DNA from: Candidatus Omnitrophota bacterium
Lineage (GTDB): Bacteria > Omnitrophota > Gorgyraeia > Zapsychrales > Zapsychraceae
Assembly (NCBI GenBank): GCA_016212005.1
Contig: JACRHP010000074.1
Span: 1-38,474 of the forward strand
Reading direction: 5' to 3'
Length of the DNA stretch: 38,474 nucleotides
The position numbers were made by a program, and so were the translations under genes. The notes under the pieces were generated by a model that worked only from the letters and a program-made list of their open reading frames with translations, was not told the origin of the DNA and searched no databases. Below, piece by piece: positions 37,019-38,474 of this stretch; within the stretch, counting starts at the first letter, position 1, and each line of letters begins with the position of its first letter.

Positions 37019-37986
37019 AAAATTTTACGAATTAACTGAATCACTTCATCCAATCCTTCCTTGCGAAGGCTTGAAACCGGGACAATTTTCTTTTTATACT
37101 TGCGTTTAAATCTTTTTAAATGCCCGGCAGCCTCCGGCAGATCCATTTTATTAGCGACGACAATCTGATCTTTACACGCCAGCTGGTCGCTATATTCTCT
37201 CAGCTCATGCTCCAGGTTCTTGTAATCTTCCAAAGGATCACGGCCTTCGCTGCCGGCCATGTCAATCATGTGAAGAAGGATTTTTGTCCTCTCGGCATGG
37301 CGCAAAAACCGGTCCCCCAACCCCTTGCCCTGGTGCGCCCCTTCAATAATTCCCGGTAAATCCGCGATAGTAAAATGCCAAGGATTATCATTATCAGCAT
37401 CGACACTGACGATCCCCAGGATCGGCTGCATGGTCGTAAATGGATAGCTGGCGATTTTGGATTTGGCGTTGGAGATGCTGGTAAGAAATGTCGATTTGCC
37501 CGCGTTGGGAAAGCCAATAATCCCCACGTCGGCGATCAGCTTCAATTCCACGTCAAGGATGCGCTCTTCGCCAACGCCGGGGGCCGTGGTGATTTTACGC
37601 GCGGCATTGCCCAACCCGCCGGGGGCCCCTTTAACGACGACGATGGATTGCTGGTCTTCCATCAACTCCCGGATCACCAAACCCGTCGCGTGGTCCCGCA
37701 GGATCGTGCCCAAGGGGACACGGATGATACAATCCGCCCCTACCTTGCCGCTTTTGCCTTTGCTGCTGGCGTTCCCTCCCTTGGCGGCGCGATAATGTTG
37801 TTTATATCTCAAATCAAGAAGCGTCTGGATGCCGCGGTCAGCCATCACGATGACGTCTCCGCCCTTGCCGCCGTTGCCGCCGTCCGGCCGGGGATAACGC
37901 ATATACCTGTCCCGGTAATAGCTCTCGCAACCTTGCCCGCCATCCCCGGATTTGACGTGGATCCTAACCTCATCGACGAATATCAT
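36979..37986 (-). CDS. obgE: Ribosome-assembly GTPase Obg
   Basis: Obg is an essential GTPase in 50S maturation and stress signalling. The 335-residue protein has the glycine-rich Obg fold (about 1-155) and a G domain with GFPNAGKST at 158-166, FTT at 183-185, DLPG at 209-212, NKMD at 279-282 and VSS at 304-306. There is no room for the variable C-terminal OCT domain. It follows rplU by 9 bases; in most bacteria rpmA lies between them. Its 3' end overlaps proB by 40 bases. Confidence 0.97.
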   Translation of the reverse strand: MIFVDEVRIHVKSGDGGQGCESYYRDRYMRYPRPDGGNGGKGGDVIVMADRGIQTLLDLRYKQHYRAAKGGNASSKGKSGKVGADCIIRVPLGTILRDHATGLVIRELMEDQQSIVVVKGAPGGLGNAARKITTAPGVGEERILDVELKLIADVGIIGFPNAGKSTFLTSISNAKSKIASYPFTTMQPILGIVSVDADNDNPWHFTIADLPGIIEGAHQGKGLGDRFLRHAERTKILLHMIDMAGSEGRDPLEDYKNLEHELREYSDQLACKDQIVVANKMDLPEAAGHLKRFKRKYKKKIVPVSSLRKEGLDEVIQLIRKILCQENSQGQSSAS

Positions 37987-37995
37987 AAAAGTCCA

Positions 37996-38307
37996 TCAGG
38001 CGGCGATCTTGGTGATATTGAGCACCGTCAATTTCTGACGATGTCCTTTGATGGTAGAGGAATCTTTGCGCCGGCGGAATTTGAAGGCACGCACCTTGGA
38101 TCCCTGGGCATGTCTGGCGACCTTGGCGGTCACTTTGACATCTTTCAGATAAGGCTGCCCGACGCGGACGTCCGCCCCGTTGGCCAGAAGCAATACCTGG
38201 TCCAGGGTCACTTCGCTCCCTTGCGAATCCGGCAAACGCGTTATGTTGATCACATCCCCTTCAGAAACTTTATACTGTGTTCCACCGACCTGAATGACTG
38301 CGTACAT
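37996..38307 (-). CDS. rplU: 50S ribosomal protein L21
   Basis: L21 binds 23S rRNA on the solvent side of the 50S subunit. The 103-residue protein begins MYAVIQVGGTQYKVSEGDVI and contains VRAFKFRRRKDSSTIKGHRQ, both diagnostic. Length is normal. A textbook AAGGAGG (38314-38320) precedes the ATG. It leads the obg-proB-proA-nadD cluster. Upstream DNA is clearly more AT-rich than the genes, and I found no convincing promoter there. Confidence 0.97.
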   Translation of the reverse strand: MYAVIQVGGTQYKVSEGDVINITRLPDSQGSEVTLDQVLLLANGADVRVGQPYLKDVKVTAKVARHAQGSKVRAFKFRRRKDSSTIKGHRQKLTVLNITKIAA

Positions 38308-38345
38308 GACAAACCTCCTTTTAAGAATACATTTACAGTACTTTG

Positions 38346-38474
38346 TTAAAAACTATTTTTTCTCTGTTTATTACAAAAATCGTTCTTACGTAAAATTTGC
38401 GAAATCACAACTTGCGTAATTTCAATGCGTTGCGCCATAATTTCCTGTTTTCCTATTGATTCCCCGTCGTAAAC
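38346..38474 (-). CDS. C-terminal end of an unidentified protein with HTH-like sequence (cut by window edge)
   Basis: A reading frame open to the window edge encodes the last 42 residues of a protein, stopping 38 bases before rplU. The segment KQEIMAQRIEITQVVISQIL followed by RKND has the spacing of a helix-turn-helix like sigma-70 region 4.2 or related DNA-binding domains (compare the general pattern xxEIAxxLxISxxxVSxIL). The tail is Lys/Asn rich and the DNA is AT-rich. An ATG with AGGA upstream also allows a 30-residue short frame. The identity of the family is a guess, and the frame may not be translated. Confidence 0.4.
   Translation of the reverse strand, partial: VYDGESIGKQEIMAQRIEITQVVISQILRKNDFCNKQRKNSF

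Noticed and set aside
37375-38349. A 324-codon open frame on the plus strand opposite obg and rplU
   Set aside because: It covers two certain genes on the other strand and contains no recognisable motif.
1-38474. Mobile elements, CRISPR arrays, prophage or defence genes
   Set aside because: I saw no direct-repeat array, transposase, integrase or unexplained gene block; the coding space is filled with conserved housekeeping genes.

Overview
This is a 38.5 kb stretch of bacterial housekeeping DNA. Every gene I can support lies on the minus strand, so transcription runs from the high coordinates to the low ones, and almost no DNA is non-coding. It is a bacterial chromosome: bacterial beta/beta' RNA polymerase subunits, EF-Tu, EF-G, SecY/SecE, NusG, bacterial-type ribosomal proteins and class I TyrRS. 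Intermediate GC, Shine-Dalgarno starts, zinc-type S4, S14, L33 and L36, and the lack of L30 and L27 genes at their usual places suggest an uncultured Gram-negative lineage. My guess is Omnitrophota or a PVC-related group, but the sequence alone does not prove it.

Layout in transcription order. (1) 38474-31995: the C-terminal end of an HTH-like protein at the window edge, then rplU-obg-proB-proA-nadD-phosphohexomutase-plsC. This is an L21/Obg cluster joined to proline synthesis, NAD synthesis, sugar-phosphate and lipid genes, with rpmA (L27) missing between rplU and obg. (2) 31984-29071: a good sigma-70 type promoter, then rpsA (six S1 domains) and tyrS. (3) 28999-28347: a second strong promoter, tRNA-Thr(GGU), rpmG, tRNA-Trp(CCA), secE. 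(4) 28337-18054: nusG-rplK-rplA-rplJ-rplL-rpoB-rpoC. (5) 18112-13827: the str operon rpsL-rpsG-fusA-tuf. (6) 13785-8674: the S10 operon rpsJ-rplC-rplD-rplW-rplB-rpsS-rplV-rpsC-rplP-rpmC-rpsQ. (7) 8674-1756: the spc operon rplN-rplX-rplE-rpsN-rpsH-rplF-rplR-rpsE-rplO-secY-adk-map-infA, without rpmD. (8) 1753-1: the alpha operon rpmJ-rpsM-rpsK-rpsD-rpoA, with rpoA cut by the window edge.

Blocks 3 to 8 run without an intergenic gap longer than about 90 bases and without any hairpin-plus-U-tract terminator that I could find. They look like one 29 kb transcription-translation super-operon. Together they make the ribosome's core proteins, RNA polymerase, elongation factors, the Sec channel and initiation factor IF1. 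No mobile element, CRISPR array, prophage or defence system is visible. The unusual points are structural: a 59-nt coding overlap of rpoC and rpsL, perfect or near-perfect hairpins at the rpsG/fusA and tuf/rpsJ junctions, an inverted repeat built on the tRNA-Thr acceptor stem, two ribosomal protein genes missing from conserved positions, and charged or low-complexity tails on several ribosomal proteins.
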